A stretch of 64,000 bases of DNA from Atriophallophorus winterbourni (taxonomy: Eukaryota > Platyhelminthes > Trematoda > Plagiorchiida > Microphallidae): NCBI GenBank assembly GCA_013407085.1, contig JACCGJ010018213.1:1-64000 (forward strand). Direction: 5' to 3'. Below the pieces are notes generated by a model. It worked only from the letters and a program-made list of their open reading frames with translations. It was not told the origin of the DNA and searched no databases. A program made the position numbers and the translations under genes. How positions within the stretch are numbered: the stretch's first letter is position 1; each line of letters begins with the position of its first letter. Below, one piece after another: positions 14,634 to 27,948 of this stretch.

Positions 14634-17600
14634 GTAAGTTTTACGTAACGAGCACTGTCTGTAACAAATTTAATGAAGAATTTCATTGACTCGCGTTCAA
14701 CTGCTAGTTGGAGCCCTCATGAAATATTTTAGTTTTCACTAGCTATTGCTCAAATAATCATTCATCAGATCATATTGAAAGTTATCAGGTTACGGCTAAA
14801 TAGCACGCATCGTACATTTCCTGGAGCATCATCTGGACACCTCAATGCTCCATTAAATTGACCTGCGAGTGAACGCTGCGGGGTGCCTGGGTTGTTGTTG
14901 GTGTGCGTTCGTGCGTCTCATTAAACTGCCCGTGTATGCATGTCAGCTGTGTGTTTGTGTGTGAGTGGGTGTTCGCTTGTGCGTCCCAGACTGTCCATTC
15001 AAAGCTGTTCCACAGCAGGCGATTCGATCATTTGTTTGCCCAGTGTAAAAAGAAAGATTTGTCTTAATTGTCCCATTTGCTACTCAGTATAACCAGCGGC
15101 GAAAGTCTATCGTTGTGTGTGTGTGTGTGTGCATAAGCTAGGTTGTTCCCATACGAATAGATGAATGATTGCTGATGTAGTAGGACTGGAGTGTGATTGA
15201 TACCAGCTGGATAAATTAACTTGCTCACGTAGATACACATGTTTATTTATTTTCGCGTGTTTTGTGGCTTCATCTGATCTGTTGAACTTTGGACTGTCGA
15301 CAAAATTGGTTTATATAGATTATGGGACTGGAAGCCATTTTTTCATATGCCGGGTACAACCAATCTGTTTGAAAACATGCATATATACATCGGTTGGTTG
15401 TAAACACAGGCCTGAAACAAGAAGGTATACCGATCTTCATCGGTTTGCCCCTACTGAAACAGTGCAAATAGTACGAAGCCAATCGTGGCATGTGGTTGGT
15501 GGAAATGCATGCATATATCGATTTTCGTTTAAAGCTGATCCATATATGGGCAAGTGGTTGAATAGTTTGGCCTTGCCACTCCTAACCATTAACGGTCGAA
15601 TGGGTCAAATTCGGTGCACAAAATTTAAAGGTTTATGATAGGATAAATTAGACAAATCACTTCCGTATGCCGGGAGTATCGGATTCGGCACACGTTCTGG
15701 TCTCGTTTGATATGCGTTTGCGACGGCTGAGCCATGCGGCGCGCCAGTTGTCAACAAACTTCGGAAGTGAGGTGACGCTTGTAAAATAATTCAGGCAGTT
15801 AACGGTTAACGAACAGTGGTATACATGCTCCAATCCTGTATACCGTTTTCTTACTCTTCGATAGCATGCTGACCATTGTCGTACTGTCCCTACCTGCAGA
15901 GTACAAACAGCCCGAAATCAATCTTGGGGTGTGCGCGGTAGAAATGCATTGACATATTAATCTATAATAGTTGAAGTTTCAGAGTTCATTTGAAATTGTC
16001 CATGATCAATATACCATTTAGAATAAAAAATAATTGCCGTATTTTCACAAAATTGGTAAACGCGGTTCAGTCAATTTTGTTGTATTGTGAGGTTAATAAA
16101 TCCTGAAAATTGTATCTGGTTCCGCTGCGGTTAAATTAACCTTAAATACTAGTAGAAAATCACGTACAGACATGATGATTACGTCAAAACTCGCGACCAA
16201 GGAAGGTCAATGCTCTGACCTCATATAATCCGATATACAAACATCATTTTTATAATCGCCGCCATCGACTAGCATTCACTGGTGACATAATAACTGGTTT
16301 TAAACAAAGTTAGGATTAAAGTTGTTGTTTTTTGAGGGTTCGTACAACTAACCACTGTGTTCAAGTACAGATTTTTATAATTATTTTCCAACAATATCTC
16401 AAACCACCAGTGTGCAGGGGTGTGAGTAATTTATTGTTTGTTCTCTTGTAAACAATTGATTTCATCTCACTCATTCACGTACTCACTCTTTAACTCACGC
16501 ATTCACACAAATCTCAGCTCGTAAATCAATCAATATCTCACTCACTGAAACAAGATCATCTACAATATCTTTTTCTCTTTTTCGATCCCCGGTTCACTCA
16601 TATTCATTCAGTAATCACTATTTTGGATTTAGCAAGAATCATTCAATTAATGCAGTCAACGAAAAACAGGCTTTCATTAACATAAACTACTGAATTACAT
16701 TCTTGAATTCAGTCAATAAAAGCACTCCCGGTATGCGTATTTTAGTGATGATTCGCATCATTCGACCTTAACATTTTTACTAATTATTGATTAAATTTAA
16801 AACAACAAACGTCAAATATACCTTTGTGTTAGATTTCACATTCGCAGCTTGTGGTGAGGTTTTATTAGAATAATTGCAGGCATGAATATTCAGACACTTA
16901 ATACACTGTAGGTCTGTTTCACTGTATCAACTCATTTGCATCACTCAGAAAAGTGAATGACTTTTCTCATTGAAGAAAACAAAGACAACTCGACTATTTG
17001 TCGTTGAGTAAGATTGTTGTGAAACTCTTTCAGGTCTGGTCGTATAATTGTCCAATTGTTGCTGTCAAATCCGTTGCAATTTATACCAAATTTCCTTTAA
17101 GGAATCTGTAGGACTTCTGTAAGATTTGTTCGACTCCGTCGAATATGTTGAGTGAAACATTAACCATGGATTTTTGTATTTTACTCCTTTTAGCTAATGC
17201 ACTAAATTGGGTAGCTGGGTTCATATAGTTACGCTGAAATCGGTAGTGTGACCAGTTTTATCAGAACTTTCAAGTTCATCATAAATCCAAGGTACACGTG
17301 CAACTCCTTAATGACTGGTCTCATTCATGGCATTTTATCAATCGTCCGACGATAGATTCTGCCAATTTCTCACACGACACCTTGATTGAAGGTGAGTTTA
17401 GGATTATTATCACAGAAAGATAGCGTGACGTAAGTTTGGCGCCAGGAAAATGACCCCATCAACGGATGCATCTCAAGACAAACAAGTTGCCTAGACAAGA
17501 ATATTCAGCTTTAAGTACCAATTCCACCTACCAACATAAAAAATTAGGCATCCGGTCGGAGTTCCCCTTATGAATAGGCGGTTTTTAACCCGAACTACGG

Positions 17601-20600
17601 AATCGCGCCTTCATACATATTCCCCTGGCGGACAAATTTATTATTTGGTTTCTTACCTCGTCGGTTATACATGGAAATCAAAAGAAATGTCTAACCGTTT
17701 TGCGATACATACAATCAGGTCTCGTTGTTTGGGCAATACTAATGTACTTTGAGAATTGAAACCGTGAAAAAGTATTTTGCGTGCGCACACTTCGAGGTGA
17801 ATGTTACTAAAAATTGACATATTTGTGAATAAAAGACAGCAGTTAAAAAATGACATCCTTTTCGGAATTTCACACTGAGCTCTATGATACACGCACATGA
17901 AAAGTGAAACATGAGCAATGGATGTGACCAATATGAAGCAACAAATGTAAAACAATATCACATGTATTGTGATGTGAATAATTTAAATATCCGTGAGGAA
18001 ATCTTTGCAATGATATGAGAGAAATGCACGAGCGCCTGAAACTGAACGCTAATTTCTATGTAAAAACATTGTATAGCAGGGGTTACGAAGACAAAGAAGA
18101 TTTATAAACGAATCATAGTAAATTATATATGTATGTATTTATGTGTATGTATGTATGTATGTATGTATGTATGTATGTATGTATGTATGTATGTATGTAT
18201 GTATGTATGTATGTATGTATGTATGTATGTATGTATGCATGCATGTATGTATGTATGCATGTTTTTTGTATGTATGTATGTATGTATGCATGTATGAATG
18301 TACATATGTGTCAGTGCATGAGTGCACAATTTGTGCATATATAAACTACAAAAATTGAATTAAAGTTGTTCTTAATTAACTTTTCATTAACTATAATTTA
18401 TTGTTGTTAAATGCTACATCAACTTACTTGAGTGAATTGCCAAATTGTGTTTCGAGTCAGTTCTACGAAGTCGATTTCGTGCATCATCCATGCAAATGGT
18501 TATCTATCCATGGTTATCTTATTTGCTACTGGATTTTGAACGACCGTGTCTCTCTTTCAACATTGCGAATGTTTGCCAACAAACATTCGTCTCGGTTACA
18601 CCATTTCGACCGCAAATCCCAATTCAGATTGACCAAAATTTTTAATCGATCAGATTGTATTGATAACAATAAAACTGGTCATAACCAATTGATTCGACGC
18701 CTCTTGTATGATACATCATTTATCATTTTGACAAGATGGGTGTTGCGTGATGCATCACGAAACGAGTGTTATTCACCCACATGATGTAGAGTTATCATCT
18801 CCGCATATGATGTTGATGCATTGAATACAGCTAAACACTGAACAAAACATTTCGATCGATAATTCGCTAGCTTTCATCGATAACCATAATTTGTAGAGCT
18901 CATATTGGAGGAATATTCGGTGTTTTACTATATTATCATGATCTTTTTGATCGAACAAAGTTTTCCATTAGAATCCCGCGTAGCGAAACACTGAATTTCA
19001 TTGCCTGATGCCTTAAATAACATTGCTAAAATAGATTAATCACCTGTTTATTTTGAAAGTCAGAATATTGAAGCAAACTTCTAATTCAATTGCGCCTATC
19101 GTGCCACTGTTCTTAGTTTGTATAGAAACGCCGGTCACATCAACCTTAGATCGTAGTGTTCCAATTATAAACATTTCTTGTGCTTCAGTCACTCATCTCA
19201 CATTCCGATTCTCATCATTATGTTTTACTTCCAACAAGAACATGTAATATCCCTTAGATTCTCCAATAGTGTGATACATATCTGCGGAAAATTGACTCAA
19301 ATTCTGTCTTCCTCACAACTGAACAATAGTTTGATCCCTGCCAGTTTTGAGGCTCATACACACACACTCGGCCATTGATATGAAATTTCAGTTGTTTTTC
19401 AAAGCTGACATACCTACTGAAACTCAGTGTACTCGCTTAGAAAAAAACTAGCGCTAATGTGGAATGTCGTCTGGCAATAACAGAATGAACTTTGCACATT
19501 ATGTTGAACGACACGTCATTGTTCCAATCCCCAACACAATTCAGTGAAAATTTTGGCTATCGCAATGTATTCAAACATCAACCCCACATATCCAATCACT
19601 CATTTATCTCTATTTATCTAAATGCGTGTGCGAATTCTGCTGACTTGCTTCGTACGCTTTCTAGTCATCATTTTTCAATTCATTAACGGGAATTACTCAT
19701 CATTTTGATAGCAAGGTTTCTGTTCAGATATGGCTCCACGGATGCATTTTTAACTTGGCTTAATTTTTATGAATGTTGAGCTATTGATTTAGCGGTGTGG
19801 GGGTGTTTATTTGCGATCCGTAATTATTATTTCAAACATGAAAGTTGAACGGTTTTGCCCTGACTGACGACATGACTACAGGACTACATGGGTTCCATAG
19901 TGGAGTGGAGTATTTGATTGGTCATTACATAATGATCAAAATGATGGGCCAGCGTTACTAACATCCCAGCGAATCGCATTGCTTCATAGTATTGCCCTTA
20001 GTTTATAAATCTTGAACAGTCTCTCATTATTAATTTCTTACCTGGTTCAATAACACGTACAATGAAACATAAATGTAGCAATCGACAATGAAGCGTATAC
20101 TTGTAGCTCAGGGATTAGATGTTGAGTGTTCTGTATTCGCTGGGCTGAGCTGAGCTGGCATTCTAGCGGTAGGACGTTTCGTCATCAAGCTAGATTATAT
20201 CGTCAGCTTAGCATCTTGCGATCATTATGTATATCCGTTTACGGTTTTGTTCGTCGCGTCTTCGTTCTTGTCCCGTTCGACTTCCTATTCATTCACCTCA
20301 AAGTCTACGTGTTTATAAGAAAGAAACCCCGCATGCGTATTTACACATGCTTGCTTGATGAGAAACAGGACTCTTCATGATTCTCCTCTTGCTCATCTAT
20401 CTAACAGTGTATACCGCTCGTATACTTATCAGATACTACCCACCGTATTTCGACGGCTTCCTTGATGTCAACTCTTTTGAGCCGCAGTGGTTCAGTGCTA
20501 ATCGCACGCGCCTTTCAAGCTAGAAGTCGAGTGCTTGATGTCACTCCTTCATCACGCCTGATGTGTCATAGTGGTCAAGTTATGAATAGTTGATTTTACT

Positions 20601-23600
20601 TTTTGAAAGTCTTCTCAAAGGGAATTCGAGTTCCCAACTGAATGCTTCCCTCAACCCTTGGAAACGATTCGCTCGCGTTTTAACGTTGCTAGAATATTTG
20701 AAAGCATACCATATATCTGTAATTTAAGTGTGCAAAGAAAATCACCTTATATCATTCATATTTGGACCCCGCCTCGCCATTCACGCGCGCTTGTTTTGCA
20801 ATCCTGCCACACAGCAATCTCTCAGTTGACACATGACAAATGTCACATGATGTTGAGACATTTTGATGTGTGAAAGTGTGAATACAATGAGCTTGATATC
20901 AGAAGAATTTAAAAAGATTGAACTATTTTCACTCCTTTTGTGACTCACTTGAAAGCGCAAGATGTTTGATATTTTCTACTAAAATTGCAGGTTAAAGTAT
21001 TTAATTTATGTATAAAACAGAAATTTAGCCGATGCCAATTAAGAAAGCAAACAGCTATTTGAGGAAAAAATGTTCTTCTACACCCATCACTGTGGAGCGT
21101 CACCTTAATTTAGTCAGGCTTGGATGTGCAATCACGCAGTTCATCTGTGATGTACAGCTAACACTGTCATAAATTTATTTGCCACCACTACTGAACTGCA
21201 TGCAAAAACTCGCTGGTGTCTTAGTTCCATTCCTACTTCTATTTTGTTTTCTCTAATTTATCTAGGCCTTAACAAACTGACGGTATCTTATCTCACGTGC
21301 AGTTTATGATTTGGCGACACCTTGCCTGAATCAGTCTTGTGATTTCATAACATATTACCGAGAAAAAATTACGACGAATATACAATCGAGAATGCGGAAT
21401 GCCTATTCGACAGTTGAAGTACATGTGCAAATTAGTAATATATAATTCAATTAGAGTACAGTGATTCTTAGCTGCGGTGTGGTCCACCGATATAACTTTT
21501 TTTATTTTATTTGGCCCACGGTTTAATTGGAGGATGTCAGGTCAGTCTAAGTCCCTGCCGCCTGCTTTGGGCCTATGAACCCAATGCACTAAAACTTGTC
21601 CTACTATCAGCGATTAAAGGATGGATCCATCGAACATTATATTAAACCAACACAAATTTTCTCAAAATTCGATTTTAACCGCGCATTTGATCATAGTCTC
21701 CCACTATGCTTTTGGCCAGTTAATTCACACGAGTCAACTGAGCACAACTAGATTGGCTCAATCGCTTACAGTCCCCCAAATCCAATGGCGACTAGTGTGT
21801 TGTCTGCCTATAGTCATGGCGTGCTCCGGAGATAAGGTAAAAACCTATTAATTCACTCAACATTCCTAGTGCATACAACGCGGAGAAGAGTGAACCGCAT
21901 GTAATGACAGCTTAATTGGAGAGTGTAGGTGATTAGCGCATTGAAAACTAGTTTGAATTTTAGTCTATTTCCGGTATAAAATTTAAAATTCTGATGTCAA
22001 ACATTCATTGCCTTTTGTTTATACCCAATCACGGGAAAGACTTCAGAATCCAACCTTGAAAAAACAGGAACCTGAGTCCACTTCGGCATTTTGTAGTTTG
22101 ACTCCTAGCAAATCCTGTGATCACATCTTGGTTGAAATGTAGTAGCTTTCAAGGCATGACTGTACTGTTCCTACCTGATGAGAAAAAAACATCACGAAAC
22201 TGGTCTTCGGGTGTGTGGATGATCAAAATACATGCAAGTGTCTTCCTTTAGTAATTTAGTTGTTGTTTCCTGGCATATATCCCAACAAAAACGACAACAA
22301 AACAATTTCTGTCAAATTTTAACCTCACATCTTTAAACTGTCCGCAAATAACATATAATTTCCCATTCTATCCCACTGCTTGTGAAATTGAACTTCGATT
22401 TTCTAAAATAAGCGAAACCTAAAAGTGCTGATTTTCAGCTTTGAAAGTATGTGTTTTTATTTAATTTATTAACTAATCCTGTAAACCTATAATGGTTTTG
22501 GGTAAAGTATTTTCAACAAAGGTTCCCATAAATTTAAAATCTTTTTCTTTTATTCGTTCAGCTTGCACCTCAGTCGATGAGAATTTTTTGACATGATTTA
22601 TCTATTTAATTTTGACCGCAGCTCGGTTTAAAAATCGCTCGCCGAGATTTGTCGGAAAAATTCTCATTTAAAGTTCCATTGACATTTAAGCGACCACATC
22701 ATCCGACACATTAGGACGAACACGTTTTTTCTTCTTCTTCATCAATTCACTCCTAACCAATTGTCAGACAAATTTGTTTTGCATCTGTTCCAAACTGACT
22801 AATGGCACTGACTGATTCGGACCAAGACCGGGGACCTTGACAAGATCCTGTTGACATTTCGCCTGCTGCGGGCAGTTCGGACGGGGTGGGGAAAAACTTG
22901 TGTGTATTCCTAACCATCCCTCGGTCCGTATCACCCGTTGTGCGGTGAAATTAATGTAGATTAACGTTGTGCATGCATTGAAATAGCGGTTTGTCGGATT
23001 ACCCATACCCGCTAAATCAAGCTTGTGTGAGATTGTAGCTCATTGCGAGCGCGTACCTAATTTAGCTCGATTCGCGTCATCACCATTGACACGGAAAACA
23101 AAAACGTGGATTTTTCAGACAACTTGGGCTGATTGGTCGTGGTAAAATTGATTGCATATTGTCGTGCCTCGCAACCCGGTGCATTATTGATAGTGTCATC
23201 TTTTTGGCGTCTGATTTAAATACACAATTGAGAGCATATATTCGGACTGAAAAGAACGTTCTCATATCTGAATCAAAATCGGAATTGTGCTTGGTGTTGT
23301 AGCGGGTGAAGGAAGTGATTACGCCAGTTCATTCTAAGCCAAATCGCGTTCCGTGTTCTAACGTCTAGTACGTTTTCTATACGGGCTTCAGGACGCTCAC
23401 TGCTACATTAATCACGCCAATCTCGTGTTTCACACAAACAGGTCAGTTGCGCCTCAATTCATCCTTGAGGTCAACCTTTCCAACGATAATCGCGTTCACA
23501 CACGAATCCCACAACACGTGAGAAAGCTGATTAGTCAAACGCGTTTTTTTACGCACAAAACAAAAAAACACTCCTATCTTAAATAGGTAAAACAAATAGC

Positions 23601-26600
23601 CACAACACTGAACTGAAATATGTCTGGACCGGTTGTCATTTCGATATGATTTTGTGTCTACCGGTACAATCCTAGCCCTCACCACACGTGGCTCTTATCG
23701 TTAGATAGCCGTTGACAACGTCTCCTCATGCTTCCGATGATCTTGTCGCTCGAACCCTTTGGATGCAATCTTAAGAAACACAATTAATTACGACTTCGCG
23801 ATTGACGTCTTTTGTGTGGTTTCTGCTTTTGTGTTGTACCAGAGGACGGTATTATGTATATCTCGCGAAAGCTAGTGATTATCACTGATCGCTTGCGCAC
23901 TGTGCATCTCCACAGTATAACAATTCGAACATTTTTCTGATATGATTAAACCCTCGTTTCGCATGTCAAAGATTCATGCTGTCACACAATGTTCACACAA
24001 ATAGGTGATGCCAGACATCTTGACAGTTTAATTTTGTTTCGTCCTTACATTTTGTCGGTTATAGGAATTCCTATCCTCTTCCTAATAAACTAGCTAAGAT
24101 AAGAAGTAATTAACCTGCTCAGGTAACTGGAAGGCTTCTGTACAGATGAAGATTTTCAATGTAATGCTAATTCACCGGTGCTAGAAAACACAGTGCTTTA
24201 ATTTGACATTACTTGCGCATCCTTAATAACCACGTAACCAGAGCATAGTGCATCTATTTTTCTTATTGTTTTTCTACAGTTTATTTAATATACACATTTG
24301 AGTAACGTGTTTGACGTAAGGTAATTCGCAATGCTCAGAAACAGCCAATTATTCATGTACATTGAATCAGTAATATTGACTGATATTGAACCAATAGTTT
24401 CTCGGACAAGATATATACAGCACATGTGTATCAGATTTGTTTAGCAATTGTTCTGTCTGTCGAGAAACTCAGAAACCCAGAAACTCAGAAAGTTTTATGG
24501 TAGAAAAAAGCAGTAAGCTTTGGTATCATGGGAAGGAAACTGGTCTTCATTTTTTAACAATCCATGAGCTATTTTATGACTAATATCGGTAATCATTTGT
24601 ATGTTGAGGAGGTGGGTTCAAGCATCTGTCTCATATAGACACCGCAGGAGAAGATAATGCCCACGACCTCCAGATCAAAATGTGTGCAGTTAAACAATAG
24701 ACCATCACACCTCATCATCGATTTTGCACCGCATATATTTGTGACCACCTCAATATTTCTACATCATGGGCTCATCCTTAGGGCGTTACAAATCTTGTTT
24801 TGCAGCATCACACTCAAAACTGATACAAAACAATTGTCGTAAACAAAGTATTACAACCTTGCGTTTTAGAGCAAGCATTACAGATATCAGTCGAATGCTG
24901 CAATTCAAATCGCACGAAAACTGTGCCAAAAGCATACAACTACCATAGTATTGGAATATACATATCAAATAGCAAAATCAGTTGCTAATTTCTAAACGAG
25001 GACACATGCGAATTGCTGTGCTGTTGTTGTTTTGTAGTTAGACTTCACAATTACTTTATTGTTCACGATGAATTACATGCTGCTTATTTACATCAAACTA
25101 GGACCGGAAAATTAGATTTGCGGAATTAACAAATGATCAACTTGAGTAAAACACATTGCAGTGTATGTCAATGTCAAGTGCTGTCATATCTATTTTGAAA
25201 ATGTAATTTTAGCGCATGTGCGGTTTGTCTAAAGGTCCACATTCTGATTTCCAATCTCCATCGAGTACGTCATTTGTTATACGACCGTTTCCAATTCTTA
25301 TACAAGACCTAACCAGCTTGGGCCGCGCTTTCGTAATAGAGTGAACTGTATAGTGAATACAGTGAATAGAAAGTATTTCTGCATTGGTTACTTTGCCCAT
25401 CCATAATATGTTCAAGATACGCCGGATGCTCCGTAACTAGAACGGATTCAACTTCTGAGTTGCGTGAGTGGTTTAGGTTTCACTGCCATTCAACGCTGGA
25501 ACATTCACGTAGGACCTGAACGAAAGCTAAATGGACAATATATGTGAACAGTTACAAACCACATAATCAGAACATTTACTTTGTTCGCCTTTTCATCGGA
25601 ACTGTATATAGTGTTCACAACACCATTAGCTAATCGACAGAGCAACATGTGCTCACTATTCGTGCACAAGCAATGCGATTGAAACCACAACTTTTACGTT
25701 TGCAAAGGGTACCGTTCTCACTAAATCCAGGCATTATATTTGTGTCGCACGATGCCGTAAAAAGGAATCTAAACACCAGATATGGGTGTCTAGCATCAGA
25801 AAATCATCCCGCCGATGCGGTATGGTAGCTGTAAGAATATTCTCTTGTATTTCGCGCCAAACATTGTCCCGGATATGAGCCCATATAATCTCGCACGTGG
25901 TTTAGATGTCGTCGAACACAAACATATTGTTTCACACAGCAAACATATTGACGATGAATAATCAGCCTTTCTAGTCACAGTTTGACAGAATTTTGTAAGT
26001 CTATACTTACTTTACTTTACTTTTGTGCGGCTGGCTCCACGGGTGGATTAGCAGGCTTCATTGATGTCTCGGATCGCAACAGCCCACGCACGTCGATCGG
26101 AGGCGAGATCGTTGCAGATCGTGATCCAGTCTCGTTCCCACATGCGAACTCCGTAAACGGTACGCAGACCCATTGAGACATCATCATGGAGTTTCTTGGG
26201 GATAGTGTACAAGTGATGTCCCCAGCACCACTCGGTGTTTGTTCGAGTACACCTCTCTAGCCTTTGCACAGCCAAGTGCAAGTCTATACACCACAGCTCT
26301 AACGACAAAATGGTAGCATTTTGAAAAAAAAATCGAATGACTTTTGCTCTTAGCAACACACCACATTTTCGTGAGTTTGCACTTCAACCTTGACCAGGTA
26401 GAAAAGATCACTGACACGTGCACCATCTGAACAGAAATCTTGGTTCTTGTATATACACATGTGCACGCAATGATTCTGCATGTGAACATCTGACTGCGTA
26501 TTGAGAAAAAGGAACTTGCCGAAATTCACACAGCTTCATAAATTCTAGCTAAAATTATAATTCAAGTGTCAGAAACTGAACAATGGTACTTCATTATGCT

Positions 26601-27895
26601 AGTAAACTCATCACTCATCTGCAACATTCTATCCAATTTTACTTGGTTAACTGATTTATCTATTGATGTACTTCACCAACGCAGTCGTCACTTTCTTCAT
26701 TGGTTATCATTTCAGACCGAAGAACGTTCCACATCTGAATCTGCACGCAGCAGTCCAATATCACATTCTTCTAACACTCAAACATCGAACATCGACACCC
26801 GCACTTCACCTCTTACGGTTCAGTGCACACGTCCGTTGACGATCGTGACGGATTTCCCCAATGCTTCATCACCGGCTAATCGATTGACGAAGAACGAAAC
26901 CAACTGCACCCTTAATTTACCGGCATGTCACCTCCAACCACGACTATCCACATCTGTTTCTTTTCCACATGGTCTGAATGTCGAGACCACCAGATCAAGC
27001 GTGATTGTATCAGATTCATGTCCATTTCACCCCCTCCCATCATTTGAGAATATGCCACAAACTCAGAACAATGATGCTGCGGAAGTGACTTCGTTTAGTG
27101 ACCAGGCCAGTGAGTCACAGACCTCGAGATTCGCTAATCCTCCCAACATGATCCAACCCGGAAATACAATCGCTGAAAATGGGAAACGTGATAGCGAGCA
27201 CGTATCAACTACGTCAACCGCAAACTCGAAATCAGGCGTCGGGGTCAATACCACCCTGACCCAAACGAGATCTACCATGGTCGAACCGGATTTGTTAGGA
27301 CCTTGCGAACCGGGAACGACGATATGCCTCAACGGGATTGTGTGGCTGGAGACATCTACGGGTAAGTGCTTGTGAGACATACGCTCTCCCGTCAGTTCTG
27401 GGAAACAATTGAACCAAATGAAATCGTTATTCTTTTCACTTCAGTTGCCGATAAATTAATCTAGGTGCACCATCATGTTGCTGCCCATAAAATTACCACT
27501 TATCATGGTTTGTTTTCACCCGGTCACATCGCACACACAAACATAAACTTGTGCACGATATACCCTCATTCATCAGAGCTGGTTTTTCGATCCATCGCTT
27601 GCCAGCTGTCAATAGCTTGTCAACTCCATTGGAAATGGTTTGTCATGAGGCCGAACGACGAGACATTAATCGAAAAACCCGCATACAGTTGGCACACGAT
27701 ATCTGATTCGAGGTGATTAGTTGCCGATCTGGTTGTTTGTTTCTCCATGACACACGGCTTCTGTGGCATGATTCTACCGACTGGACGTGAGTGAGTTATT
27801 GTGACGTTTGTGGGATGGTCACCTAAAATGAGCGACATTGAGTATAACCATACAAATGTTGATGCGATGCTCTCAATAGGTGTATAAATTATTCA

Positions 27896-27948
<53 letters not shown>

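Larger units (their letters stand above)
14634..26715 (+). other. sbb intron 1 (12.1 kb)
   Basis: GTAAGT...TTTCAG. It contains hammerhead-like repeats H2, H3 and H4 in sense orientation, a (TATG)n tract, SINE-like copy A2 and antisense LINE fragments at 25210 and 26035. No separate gene is supported inside it. Confidence 0.75.

Noticed and set aside
15264..15638. 124-codon open frame in sbb intron 1
   Set aside because: No domain or splice context, and it overlaps hammerhead-like repeat H2; judged chance openness of a repeat.
18123..18358. Overlapping open frames of 62-71 codons on both strands
   Set aside because: They are translations of the (TATG)n microsatellite.
20352..20385. CTTGATGAGAAACAGGACTC, reminiscent of the hammerhead-like core
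   Set aside because: The GAAA segment and flanking similarity are missing; probably chance.
24520..24550. GAAACTGGTCTTC, identical to part of hammerhead-like copy H4
   Set aside because: No CTGATGA core or matching flank upstream; 13 nt alone is too little.
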